A DNA stretch of 6,711 nucleotides from Spirochaetia bacterium (GTDB lineage: Bacteria; Spirochaetota; Spirochaetia; Sphaerochaetales; Sphaerochaetaceae): positions 1 to 6,711 of the forward strand of contig SABI01000135.1 of assembly GCA_009929055.1 (NCBI GenBank), written 5' to 3'. Position 1 is the first letter of the stretch. Each line of letters opens with the position of its first letter. The notes beneath the pieces are model-generated. The model ran no database searches and had not been told where the DNA came from. It saw only the letters and a program-made list of their open reading frames with translations. Shown here piece after piece: positions 1 to 6,473 of the stretch. A program made the translations under genes and the position numbers.

Positions 1-168
1 CTGCGCGTCATTCTGGCCGATCCGGAATTTCAGCATTTCAATCTCCCGGTTGCTGGCCTCAACATTATCCAGAATGGCCAGCACATCCGGGGAAAATCCA
101 AGCGTTTCTTCGCTCAACATTTTCTCTTCGATTGCATCGAGAATGCTCAATATTTCTTCTTGCTGCAT
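1..168 (-). CDS. N-terminal fragment of a possible HDOD-like signalling protein (runs off left edge)
   Basis: An open frame on the minus strand starts with ATG at 168-166 and continues without a stop to the window edge, giving 56 residues beginning MQQEEILSILDAIEEKM. A GGAAG ribosome-binding site (complement of 176-180) lies 7 nt before the ATG, which supports the start. The segment FSPDVLAILDNVEASNREIE followed by MLKFRIGQNDAQ resembles the opening of an HDOD domain, where a proline and hydrophobic helix precede a stretch in which an early 'DPAL/NDAL'-type motif follows a conserved hydrophobic position. HDOD proteins are non-catalytic HD-GYP relatives used in bacterial signalling. That match is by eye on a short fragment, so the family is tentative; a helical coiled-coil protein is the alternative. 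It is co-oriented with the SufB/SufD fragment, 107 nt downstream of it. Base composition matches the GC-rich left block and not the genes to the right. Confidence 0.5.
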   Translation of the reverse strand, partial: MQQEEILSILDAIEEKMLSEETLGFSPDVLAILDNVEASNREIEMLKFRIGQNDAQ

Positions 169-275
169 ATTATGGCTTCCCTCTCGGTTAACGAGATATC
201 TGCATCAGATGCTGTTCCTAACCGGGGTGAAAATATCAAGAGACGGCGGTAGAATTTCCATCCTGCCTGACGCTG

Positions 276-536
276 CTATTTCAGGAATCCCTGAATAATC
301 CGGTTAACCGCCTGATCATAGGTCAGGCCCAGACTCATCAGTTTGGTCAGTTGATCACTTGCAATTTTACCAATAGAAGCTTCATGGGTTAATTCCGCAT
401 CGGGATGTCCCGCTTTGAGCGACGGCATGGTTTCATTGGACCCATTGTCCATAATGATGGCGTCGCATTCAATATGGCCAAAACATTTGTTTTGCGCGTC
501 CATCATAGCATAAAACGTCTGTTTGGAATTTCCCTT
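276..536 (-). CDS. C-terminal fragment of a SufB/SufD-family Fe-S cluster assembly protein (5' end missing)
   Basis: SufB and SufD form the scaffold complex with the SufC ATPase that builds iron-sulphur clusters in the cytoplasm. The minus-strand frame ending at TAG 278-276 encodes about 86 recognisable residues. Family hallmarks visible are SKQTFYAMMDAQ, the CFGHIECDAIIMDNG strand, a PSLKAGHPDAELTHEASIGKI block (the SufB/D C-terminal HEA-IGK signature), and the closing QLTKLMSLGLTYDQAVNRII helix ending GFLK. It most resembles the short SufB/D proteins of archaea and anaerobes, normally about 300 or more residues, so roughly the first two thirds are absent. Homology stops abruptly near 530-540. 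The frame stays open further on the minus strand, to 830, but that extension is only the antisense of the CBS gene and is not SufB-like. Either the gene was cut by a rearrangement or the join is an assembly error. Family call is firm; which subfamily is not. Confidence 0.8.
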   Translation of the reverse strand, partial: KGNSKQTFYAMMDAQNKCFGHIECDAIIMDNGSNETMPSLKAGHPDAELTHEASIGKIASDQLTKLMSLGLTYDQAVNRIIQGFLK

Positions 537-825
537 CATCACCGACCGGGATATCATCCTGCGGTGCGTTGCGGCAGAAGAAGACCCTGCCCAGACACAG
601 GTGCGGGACATTATGAGCCGGCGGTGTATCACCGTTTCCCCCGATGACGACATTCGGGAGGCCACCCGGCTTATGGCAGCCGAGCAGGTGCGGCGGCTGC
701 CTGTGGTCGAGGGTGACAAAGTAGTCGGAATAGTATCTCTGGGCGATATGGCGCGAACGCACAAATTTGATATGGAAGCATCAAAAGCCCTGTCAGAAAT
801 CTCAGAAAACGTCAAGAAGCTATGA
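523..825 (+). CDS. CBS-domain protein, C-terminal fragment
   Basis: CBS pairs bind adenosyl ligands (AMP, ATP, SAM) or act as regulatory modules. The frame shows the end of a first CBS domain (FITDRDIILRCVA) followed by a complete second one: VRDIMSRRCITVSPDDDIREATRLM, then the QVRRLPVVEGDKVVGIVSLGDMA core (roughly residues 28-77), and a charged tail ending SEISENVKKL. Stand-alone two-CBS proteins are usually about 140-150 residues, and here the first beta-alpha part is missing. The nearest usable start is a TTG at 523 with no ribosome-binding site, and an in-frame TAA sits at 511-513. The match to the family begins essentially at ITDRD (538 onward), where the SufB/SufD similarity on the other strand ends. 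I therefore treat this as a truncated gene, with the TTG only a nominal boundary. The stop TGA at 823-825 overlaps the next ATG. Confidence 0.7.
   Translation: MEFPFITDRDIILRCVAAEEDPAQTQVRDIMSRRCITVSPDDDIREATRLMAAEQVRRLPVVEGDKVVGIVSLGDMARTHKFDMEASKALSEISENVKKL
527..545. other. Junction between two 5'-truncated, back-to-back gene fragments
   Basis: SufB/SufD similarity (minus strand) ends at the residues GNSKQTFY, and CBS similarity (plus strand) begins at ITDRDI. The two ends meet within about ten bases around 530-540. Both genes lack their 5' portion, there is no intergenic space, no promoter, and neither gene has a credible start here. Two adjacent genes do not lose their starts at one point through ordinary gene evolution; an inversion or deletion breakpoint, or a misjoined assembly, is needed. 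No inverted or direct repeat longer than a few bases is visible at the join. Both sides have similar, GC-rich composition, so they may come from the same genome. Confidence 0.65.
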
Positions 826-845
826 AACAAGAAGCTGCTGCAAAA
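800..845. other. Composition and taxonomic break between GC-rich and AT-rich blocks
   Basis: Base composition changes sharply here. By hand count, 601-660 is 60% G+C, while 1381-1440 is 33% and 4201-4260 is 25%. Codon choice changes with it: the CBS gene uses CGG, GCC and CTG-type codons, and the following genes use AGA, ATA and TTA-type codons. The break coincides with the end of the CBS gene and with the loss of the N-terminus of the LolA-like gene. The ATGA overlap at 822-825 looks like translational coupling but is best read as a coincidence of the join. No insertion-sequence ends, tRNA gene or target-site duplication is visible. Confidence 0.7.
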
Positions 846-1436
846 GATCGTTTTGGTGAAAAAACAAGCACCTTCGAAGCCTACTCAAAAGGGTCCTATG
901 ATTCACTTATAGAATTCACTTCCATCATGGAAAAGGGGCAGAAAGTCCTTAGAACTGAAGGAGAACTCTATCTTTATTACCCCGATGCAAATGAATTGAT
1001 TCGTTTAACAGGGGCAGCTCTTAGACAATCTCTATTAGGAAGTGATATCTCCTATGAAGATATGACTGGGGAGAAAGACACACTAAGAGATTATGATGTT
1101 ACCCTTGGTGGAACAAAAATGATTAATGGCAAAGAATGTTACGAGTTACATCTTGTTGCAAAAACACGAAAAGTTGCCTATCCAAAACAACTCATCTACG
1201 TAGATACTGAAACTTTTGTGGTAATGAAGGGAGAATACTCAACTTCTTCAGATAGGGTGTTAAAAGAGATTGAAGTCCTTTCAACTATGAAAGTAGGAGA
1301 GAGAACAATCCCAAATGAGACAAAAATAGTAGATACACTTAAGAGAAACACTTCTACTATCATGAAAATTAACTCAATTGAGATAGATATTCCCCTTAAT
1401 GATGATCTATTTTCAATTGACTCTCTCACCTGGTAA
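822..1436 (+). CDS. Outer membrane lipoprotein-sorting protein, LolA-like family, N-terminus missing
   Basis: The product belongs to the LolA-like family annotated as outer membrane lipoprotein-sorting protein, periplasmic beta-sheet proteins often encoded beside RND/MMPL-type exporters. Visible family features are RFGEKTSTFEAYSKG, SLIEFTSIMEKGQKVLRTEGELYLYYPDANELIRLTG (about residues 28-64), the signature LRQSLLGSDISYEDM (67-81), the VAYPKQLIYVDTETF strand (118-132), and a DLFSIDSLTW terminus that matches the usual family end. The family normally starts with a signal peptide and about 50 further residues containing the first beta strands. Here the frame opens directly at KQEAAAKDRFGE with no hydrophobic leader, and no ribosome-binding site precedes the ATG at 822. 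The true start is therefore lost at the compositional break. It is followed 12 nt later by the outer-membrane barrel gene on the same strand, so the two were probably co-transcribed. Family assignment is solid; the start given is only the first ATG in frame. Confidence 0.8.
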   Translation: MKQEAAAKDRFGEKTSTFEAYSKGSYDSLIEFTSIMEKGQKVLRTEGELYLYYPDANELIRLTGAALRQSLLGSDISYEDMTGEKDTLRDYDVTLGGTKMINGKECYELHLVAKTRKVAYPKQLIYVDTETFVVMKGEYSTSSDRVLKEIEVLSTMKVGERTIPNETKIVDTLKRNTSTIMKINSIEIDIPLNDDLFSIDSLTW

Positions 1437-1448
1437 AAAGGATTACAC

Positions 1449-2477
1449 ATGAATAAAAAGGTTTTAATCTTAATTGTTATCATTCTTATCTCACTCCCCC
1501 TCTTTTCTGCATTTAACCTTTCAACAGAACTCTCTCTTATGAATACATTAACAATTAAAGAATCAACAGGATCTGATATTGCTCAAAGTGGAAATATCCT
1601 TTTTGGACTTAATTCCACAGGATATAAAAATGTGAAGGCAGATGTTGGGGTAAACGTAGGATTTTATTCTCTTACTACCATACCAACCATTTCTCTTGAC
1701 AGATTGACGATAAAAGCAAGGTTCCCCTCTTTTAGAGTGACATTAGGAAAAACTCGACTTGACTGGGGAGAAGGTTCGCTGTTTAATGCAGGTAATGTTC
1801 TGTTTGAAGATACAGCAATAGATATTCCCCTGTTAACTACTAGCCCTATCTTAGATAGACAGTGGCTAGGTGCTATAACTATTGCTCTTACCTCATTCTC
1901 TTTCTTCGAAGGGGCTTTAATCATTCCAGAGACAGAAAAGCTCTCTGATCTTAAAGGGGGAATACGGTACTATAATAGTGAAGGAGATGTGAAAGTAGAT
2001 GCAGGACTCTCTATTCGTAATAATGCCCTTACACCTCACTTGAGTGTTTTGGGAAATATTGGACTTGATGCCTCTTTATCAGCTTCTTTTGATATTCCTT
2101 TAACTGAAGATGATCCGTCATCAATGAAAGAGAGTCTCTCTATTTCTACAAGTCTCTTTTATGTCTACTCTTTTCTTAACCAAGACTCTTTAAGTTTAAC
2201 CCTTGAAGCTCTTTATACACCATTCTCTCTAGATGCTACAAACACTCTATTTTTGTATCCTGTAGTTCAGTATGCTCTAAGTAATGGACTCTCTTTTTCT
2301 ATGAGATCAATTATATCCCCTATCGACATGAGCGCATCAGTAAGTGCTTCAATGGGGTGGAATATATTTGATGGATTACAAATTAGTGCCCTTATTAATA
2401 CAGAATTAGGAGAATCTGGGGATTCCTTTACCTATAACGATGTAAAGGTTTCTATTGGTCTTACTTCTCTTTTCTAG
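1449..2477 (+). CDS. Secreted beta-barrel outer membrane protein
   Basis: I do not recognise a named family, but the architecture is clear. Residues 1-20 (MNKK followed by a long Ile/Leu/Val core ending LPLFSA) are a signal peptide, with cleavage likely around residue 20 or 21. The rest is a succession of alternating hydrophobic/polar strands rich in Ser, Thr, Leu and Phe with few charged helices, and it ends VSIGLTSLF; a terminal phenylalanine is the usual beta-barrel assembly signal. Residues 99-119 (LGKTRLDWGEGSLFNAGNVLF) resemble the 'R-x-x-WG-x-G-x-x-FNP' strand-turn motif of some porin-like and export-associated outer membrane proteins. A ribosome-binding site AAGGA at 1438-1442 lies 6 nt before the ATG and sits just after the upstream stop. 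Pairing with a LolA-like protein suggests a shared envelope export or lipid/lipoprotein trafficking role, which is an inference from context. The 3' end overlaps the convergent EAL gene by 17 nt. Confidence 0.75.
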   Translation: MNKKVLILIVIILISLPLFSAFNLSTELSLMNTLTIKESTGSDIAQSGNILFGLNSTGYKNVKADVGVNVGFYSLTTIPTISLDRLTIKARFPSFRVTLGKTRLDWGEGSLFNAGNVLFEDTAIDIPLLTTSPILDRQWLGAITIALTSFSFFEGALIIPETEKLSDLKGGIRYYNSEGDVKVDAGLSIRNNALTPHLSVLGNIGLDASLSASFDIPLTEDDPSSMKESLSISTSLFYVYSFLNQDSLSLTLEALYTPFSLDATNTLFLYPVVQYALSNGLSFSMRSIISPIDMSASVSASMGWNIFDGLQISALINTELGESGDSFTYNDVKVSIGLTSLF

Positions 2478-5133
2478 AGTAGAGTTCTTTGAACTCTTTA
2501 AGAGGGATTGCCTTTGAAAAGAGGAATCCCTGGTAGGTATATGCTCCGTATTGCTTAATAAAATCGTACTGTTCTTTTGTTTCTATTCCTTCTACGAGGG
2601 TGGGAATTTCAAGTTCGTGAGCCATAGTAAGAATAGCTTTAATAATCTTCCCCTCACTCCTAGTTGGATAATCTTTGATAAAAGAGCGGTCAATTTTTAT
2701 CACATCGATATCGAGCATGTTGAGATAACTTAAAGATGAAAATCCTGTGCCAAAATCATCGATGGCGACAGAAATTCCTAAATTATGTAATTCAGCAAGT
2801 ATTGCGTTCGCTCGAGGTAAATCTTCAAGCAAGGTTCTTTCAGTGAGCTCTATTAAAAGCCTTTTATGAGCTACTTTATATTTAGCTAATGTATGAATAA
2901 TATGAGGAATAAGATGTTCATTAAAGAGCATTGGAGGACAAATGTTCACTGAAATAAAGAAAGGATCATCTTCTTTCAGTTTCATGGAGACTATAAAATC
3001 AACAGCCTGTGAAATTACATAGAAATCTAGCATCTCTTCAAGATGATGATGTTCGATAATGGGGATAAACTCTTGTGGACTAATAAAGCCAAAATCTTTG
3101 TCATTCCACCTCACTAATGCTTCAGCCCCAATAATGGTATTAGAACCTATTTTTACTATAGGTTGGAAAAATACATCTATATCCCCATTTTTAAATGCTG
3201 GTGGAATTTTATTAAGGATAGAATAGTACCTCAAGAGCGACTCATTTACTGACTTGTTGTAGGTAAGAATACCTTGATTATTAAAATGTATTTGGGTAGC
3301 AAGGGCCATACGAGAATCGGAAATTAATGTTGCTATCGAAGAATCTTTTTCATAGACAGAAACTCCACCTTGGTAGGTAAGTATCTTTTTGTTATGTGAC
3401 AAGCCAAAAGGAGAAGAAAAAAGAGTTCTTAAGGCTACTATTTTTCTATCAAGATCCTCTGCATCCCCAGTTATCGTCAACAAGAATGTATCGGGAGAAT
3501 ATTGAAATAATAGTTCATGTTGCTTTAAAAGCGAAACAATTGCACTTCTTATCATAAATCCTAGTTCTTGGTGCTGAACATGGGTGTATCGAGCTTCTAG
3601 GATATCGAGGTTGGTAAGTTTCAAATACATAGTTGCATAAAGTTTTTGTTTTGAGGAGATATTTGTAATAACTTTTATTGGGAAGAGGTCTATTGGAGCT
3701 ATTTCATCCTTATTTTCAAGAATAAATGTATCGAAAGATTCTCTAGAAAGATTTTGTGGTTCAGATAAGAGTTGTACCAAATAAAGGAGTTTATGTTGAT
3801 TATTAAATACTGAATTCATCAGCATATGAGCAAGAGTATACGACTTCTTAGCATGAATCCAAGCAAAGTTGTCATAACTTACTACTTGTTTAGCTGCCCC
3901 TTTTATAAAATATTTTTCTTGTATTTTATTAGTAGGAGAGCTTTCTAGGAAATCTATCTTAAGCCGATTCATGAGAATTTCTTCTTCATTAAACCCAGTA
4001 ATAAGTTCCAATGTATGATTCGAATAAGTTACTTCTCCAGTAGGTTTACGAATCAATACACCATTTTGTGAATGATCACTTATGATATTGCTCAAAGTGA
4101 TAAGTTCTTGATCATTCTTTCTAAAATAGAAGAGTAAGCTAATAATCACACTACCAAAAAGAAGGAGAAGGGCAATAATATATCTAAGGGGACCATTTCG
4201 TAATAAGAAAGAACTTTGAATTAGTTCTAGATCTGCTAATGAGAAACTTGTAATTACTATTAGATAATGGTTCTTTTTTTCATAATAGGTACTACTATTT
4301 TTAAAGGGATCTATAGTCTTATACATATAGACCACATCATCTACAATAATATTTCCTGATTCATTGTTTTTAATATCTAACCACACTTCACTTTGTAGCA
4401 AAGAATAATTATTTACTGGATTTCTTTCCTTCAAATTCTTAAATCTATGTAGGGTGTTTAATACCTTTCCATTCCCATCAACTATCGTATAAGTAAATGC
4501 TTGAGAATGGTTTTGAATAAAATCATCCATTGAGGGAAACGCATCTTGAACTTCAAACACAAAGACAAGAGCTCCAATGATTTTTCCATCTTCTATAACT
4601 GGGGAAGAGAGAAGGATCATCTGCTCAGATAATCCAGTAACTTCATCTTTAATAAATGTTACTGGATGGATGTACATATCATCACCTTTGAGGCGAGAGA
4701 GCTCATAAAAAAGGGTCTGAGTAGTAAGATTATATTGGCTAAGAGAAAAAGCTTCTACGTTCCTCCCTATCTGACCAGCGATGGCTTTCTCTCCATTCTC
4801 TTTCTTAAGAAGGGCAATATATTGTAGTTTTTTTTGGCTATATAACACATTATTAAACAAAGATGAAGTCTTCATATTACACTCTTTGTCATGTATAAAC
4901 GCATTCACACCATTCGTACTTTTCAAAAATTCCATGACATGATTAAAAATCATAAATTCTCTTATTGAGGCATTTTCAATATATGAAAGGTGAATTTGAT
5001 GCTCTTTCATCACTTGTTCAAGGATATCATCCTTTTCAAAAGAGATAAGTTGACTGTAGAGGAATAAAAATAATATTGCCAAAGGGAGATAGAACAAAAC
5101 TCTGTTAATTACGGCTCTTACACTATTGCTCAT
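2461..5133 (-). CDS. Membrane-anchored c-di-GMP phosphodiesterase: periplasmic sensor, PAS, degenerate GGDEF, EAL
   Basis: EAL domains hydrolyse cyclic di-GMP to pGpG. Residues 8-30 form the first membrane helix and about 316-337 the second. The roughly 285 residues between them look like a periplasmic Cache-type sensor (SSPVIEDGKIIGALVFVFEV, 176-195, is typical). A PAS domain follows at about 345-460 (GVLIRKPTGEVTYSNHTLELITGFNEEEIL). Residues about 485-625 occupy the GGDEF position, but the GG(D/E)EF active site is SPDTF (546-550), so cyclase activity is not expected. The EAL domain (about 640-885) keeps every catalytic position I can map: E671 in EAL, N730, E762, D792 and D793 in DDFGTG, K813, E848 and Q868. 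An active phosphodiesterase is therefore predicted, gated by an external ligand and PAS. The ATG at 5133-5131 starts just before the first helix, but no Shine-Dalgarno is visible ahead of it. It is transcribed divergently from the MFS gene and converges on the barrel gene. Specific ligand unknown. Confidence 0.9.
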   Translation of the reverse strand: MSNSVRAVINRVLFYLPLAILFLFLYSQLISFEKDDILEQVMKEHQIHLSYIENASIREFMIFNHVMEFLKSTNGVNAFIHDKECNMKTSSLFNNVLYSQKKLQYIALLKKENGEKAIAGQIGRNVEAFSLSQYNLTTQTLFYELSRLKGDDMYIHPVTFIKDEVTGLSEQMILLSSPVIEDGKIIGALVFVFEVQDAFPSMDDFIQNHSQAFTYTIVDGNGKVLNTLHRFKNLKERNPVNNYSLLQSEVWLDIKNNESGNIIVDDVVYMYKTIDPFKNSSTYYEKKNHYLIVITSFSLADLELIQSSFLLRNGPLRYIIALLLLFGSVIISLLFYFRKNDQELITLSNIISDHSQNGVLIRKPTGEVTYSNHTLELITGFNEEEILMNRLKIDFLESSPTNKIQEKYFIKGAAKQVVSYDNFAWIHAKKSYTLAHMLMNSVFNNQHKLLYLVQLLSEPQNLSRESFDTFILENKDEIAPIDLFPIKVITNISSKQKLYATMYLKLTNLDILEARYTHVQHQELGFMIRSAIVSLLKQHELLFQYSPDTFLLTITGDAEDLDRKIVALRTLFSSPFGLSHNKKILTYQGGVSVYEKDSSIATLISDSRMALATQIHFNNQGILTYNKSVNESLLRYYSILNKIPPAFKNGDIDVFFQPIVKIGSNTIIGAEALVRWNDKDFGFISPQEFIPIIEHHHLEEMLDFYVISQAVDFIVSMKLKEDDPFFISVNICPPMLFNEHLIPHIIHTLAKYKVAHKRLLIELTERTLLEDLPRANAILAELHNLGISVAIDDFGTGFSSLSYLNMLDIDVIKIDRSFIKDYPTRSEGKIIKAILTMAHELEIPTLVEGIETKEQYDFIKQYGAYTYQGFLFSKAIPLKEFKELYSRKEK
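2481..2497. repeat. Perfect 7-bp inverted repeat at the convergent gene ends
   Basis: AGAGTTC, a TTT loop and GAACTCT form a perfect hairpin, beginning 4 nt after the stop of the barrel gene and lying inside the last codons of the EAL gene. Its position suggests a weak terminator for plus-strand transcripts. No run of T follows the stem on either strand, so a standard intrinsic terminator is not supported. Confidence 0.35.
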
Positions 5134-5196
5134 TATAGATAAAGGTTACTACACAATTTACAGAAACACAACTACACCTGTCATATGAGAAAGAAA

Positions 5197-5214
5197 AAAT
5201 GTAAATAAATGTAA
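5197..5214. repeat. Two AAATGTAA direct repeats, 10 bp apart
   Basis: AAATGTAA occurs at 5197-5204 and again at 5207-5214, an exact 8-bp repeat with a 10-bp period, i.e. one helical turn. It lies between the two divergent genes and upstream of the candidate MFS promoter, where a regulator site would be expected. In AT-rich DNA such a repeat can arise by chance, so function is unproven. Confidence 0.3.
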
Positions 5215-5231
5215 GAAGATAGAATTCTCTC

Positions 5232-5261
5232 TTGTTCCACCTCCTCCCACTGTGATACGAT
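5232..5261 (+). promoter_or_regulatory. Candidate sigma-70 promoter with extended -10 for the MFS gene
   Basis: TGATACGAT at 5253-5261 fits the extended -10 pattern TGnTAnnAT, with hexamer TACGAT (4 of 6 to TATAAT). A poor -35, TTGTTC at 5232-5237, stands 18 bp upstream, as is common with extended -10 elements. Transcription would begin near 5268, leaving a leader of about 20 nt that contains the ribosome-binding site. No comparably good promoter was found for the divergent EAL gene in the 155-bp spacer. Confidence 0.4.
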
Positions 5262-5288
5262 ATCGAAATTCCTAAAAGGAGATATCCC

Positions 5289-6449
5289 ATGCCCCCATTT
5301 CTTCTTTTTGCTCTGTTCTTTTCCTTTTCTATTGCTTTTAATATGTTAGGGCCTTTAGTGACCAATATTATGGCAACTACGGGAATGAGCCTTACTGAGT
5401 GTGGTTCGTTGTTAAGTAGCCAGCAGTTAGGTGCCATTGGAACTATGGCTCTTATGTTTATATTCCAAAAAAGAATGAAACAGTCGACTCTTATGACAAG
5501 TGGGTATATTGCTATCATTATAGCATTTTTGGGAATCACTATTAATCAACACATCTTTATTATCTTTGCTGGTTATATAGTCCTAGGTGTTGGTTCCTTC
5601 TTGGTAGATAGTGGAACAAATAGTTTCATTGCAAGTGCCTATTTTAGTAAAAGGGCTCTTTATATCCCCCTCCTGCACTTCATGTATAGTGTAGGGGCTA
5701 TTATTACTGGATATATTATCCTTCCTTTTAAAAGTCCTTCATGGCCATATGCATATATGAGTGTTGCGCTCGTTCTCCTCATCTTTATAACAATGTTCAT
5801 AATTTCATCAAAAAACACCCATAGGCGACCTCTCGAAGATAAAGAGCAAGGTCCTACAAAGGAACTACTAAAAGATCCTGCTTTTATCCTCTACACATTA
5901 GTTATCATGTTTTATATGGGAATCCAGATTATCTGTTCAACGTGGATTCCTGTCTACGTTGAAACAGAACTTCATCAAAGTGCCCTCATGACGAGTACTT
6001 CATTAACAGCCTTTTGGGTAGGAATAGCCCTTTCTAGATTAATAATAGGCCCTATACTCAACAAAGGGGCAAAACCATTTACTCTATCAATATGGGGAAT
6101 GGTGTTCTCTGCCCTCTCTCTCATTATTGCAACTTCGCTTTCTATTCATATAGGGAGTGTGTTGTTTTTTACCTTTCTTTGTGGCTTCTTTGCAGGCTCA
6201 ACGATCCCTATGTATATCGTAGTAGTTTCAACATGGTATCCAAACAACACCACATTTATCTCCCTTTCCTACATATTATCAGGAACAATTGGAAGAATGA
6301 TCTTCCCTTTCCTTGTTACTGTTATTGCAAGTAGCACCTCCTTAAGTTTTTCTCTTTCTCTTTCAAGTATTCTTTTTCTCCTTGGAGCCCTCTTCATACT
6401 CATCGTAAAAAGATTAAGTTCTAAACGCCCCTCCTACTCTCATGTATGA
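5289..6449 (+). CDS. Major facilitator superfamily transporter, 12 TM helices
   Basis: A 386-residue inner-membrane secondary transporter. Hydrophobic segments appear at roughly 4-26, 44-60, 70-86, 89-113, 125-145, 155-173, 198-218, 235-257, 266-284, 289-314, 323-345 and 353-374, giving two six-helix halves joined by a charged loop (about 174-197, SSKNTHRRPLEDKEQGPTKE). Within helix 4, GVGSFLVDSGTNSFIA (100-115) carries the D-x-G-x-N pattern typical of the fucose/sugar-type MFS subgroup. IPLLHFMYSVGA (126-137) in helix 5 and STWIPVYVE (217-225) after helix 7 are also common there. A sugar or related small solute driven by protons is the likely substrate class, but the specific substrate cannot be read from sequence. 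The start is well supported by AAAGGAG at 5275-5281 with a 7-nt spacer. The YjbQ-family gene begins 24 nt after its stop, so the two are likely one operon. Length is normal for the family. Confidence 0.85.
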   Translation: MPPFLLFALFFSFSIAFNMLGPLVTNIMATTGMSLTECGSLLSSQQLGAIGTMALMFIFQKRMKQSTLMTSGYIAIIIAFLGITINQHIFIIFAGYIVLGVGSFLVDSGTNSFIASAYFSKRALYIPLLHFMYSVGAIITGYIILPFKSPSWPYAYMSVALVLLIFITMFIISSKNTHRRPLEDKEQGPTKELLKDPAFILYTLVIMFYMGIQIICSTWIPVYVETELHQSALMTSTSLTAFWVGIALSRLIIGPILNKGAKPFTLSIWGMVFSALSLIIATSLSIHIGSVLFFTFLCGFFAGSTIPMYIVVVSTWYPNNTTFISLSYILSGTIGRMIFPFLVTVIASSTSLSFSLSLSSILFLLGALFILIVKRLSSKRPSYSHV

Positions 6450-6473
6450 TAAGATGTATCAAAGAGGTACCTT

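Noticed and set aside
169..275. Small RNA or regulatory element between the SufB/SufD and HDOD-like fragments
   Set aside because: The 107-nt spacer holds a ribosome-binding site for the downstream gene but no stable hairpin with a T-run and no promoter I could support.
822..825. ATGA overlap as genuine translational coupling between the CBS and LolA-like genes
   Set aside because: The downstream gene lacks the signal peptide and first strands its family needs, and composition changes right there, so the overlap is more likely a by-product of the join.
540..830. Extension of the SufB/SufD frame on the minus strand to a start at 830
   Set aside because: This stretch is the antisense of the CBS gene: it is low-complexity Arg/Ser-rich sequence with no SufB/SufD similarity, and the plus-strand frame shows clear CBS motifs.
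5258..5265. CGATATCG palindrome as an operator
   Set aside because: It is only 8 bp, does not extend outward, and partly overlaps the candidate -10, so chance is the simpler reading.
6344..6382. TTTCTC/TCTTTC-rich low-complexity stretch as a microsatellite
   Set aside because: It encodes the Ser/Leu/Phe-rich last helix of the MFS protein and the repeats are short and imperfect.
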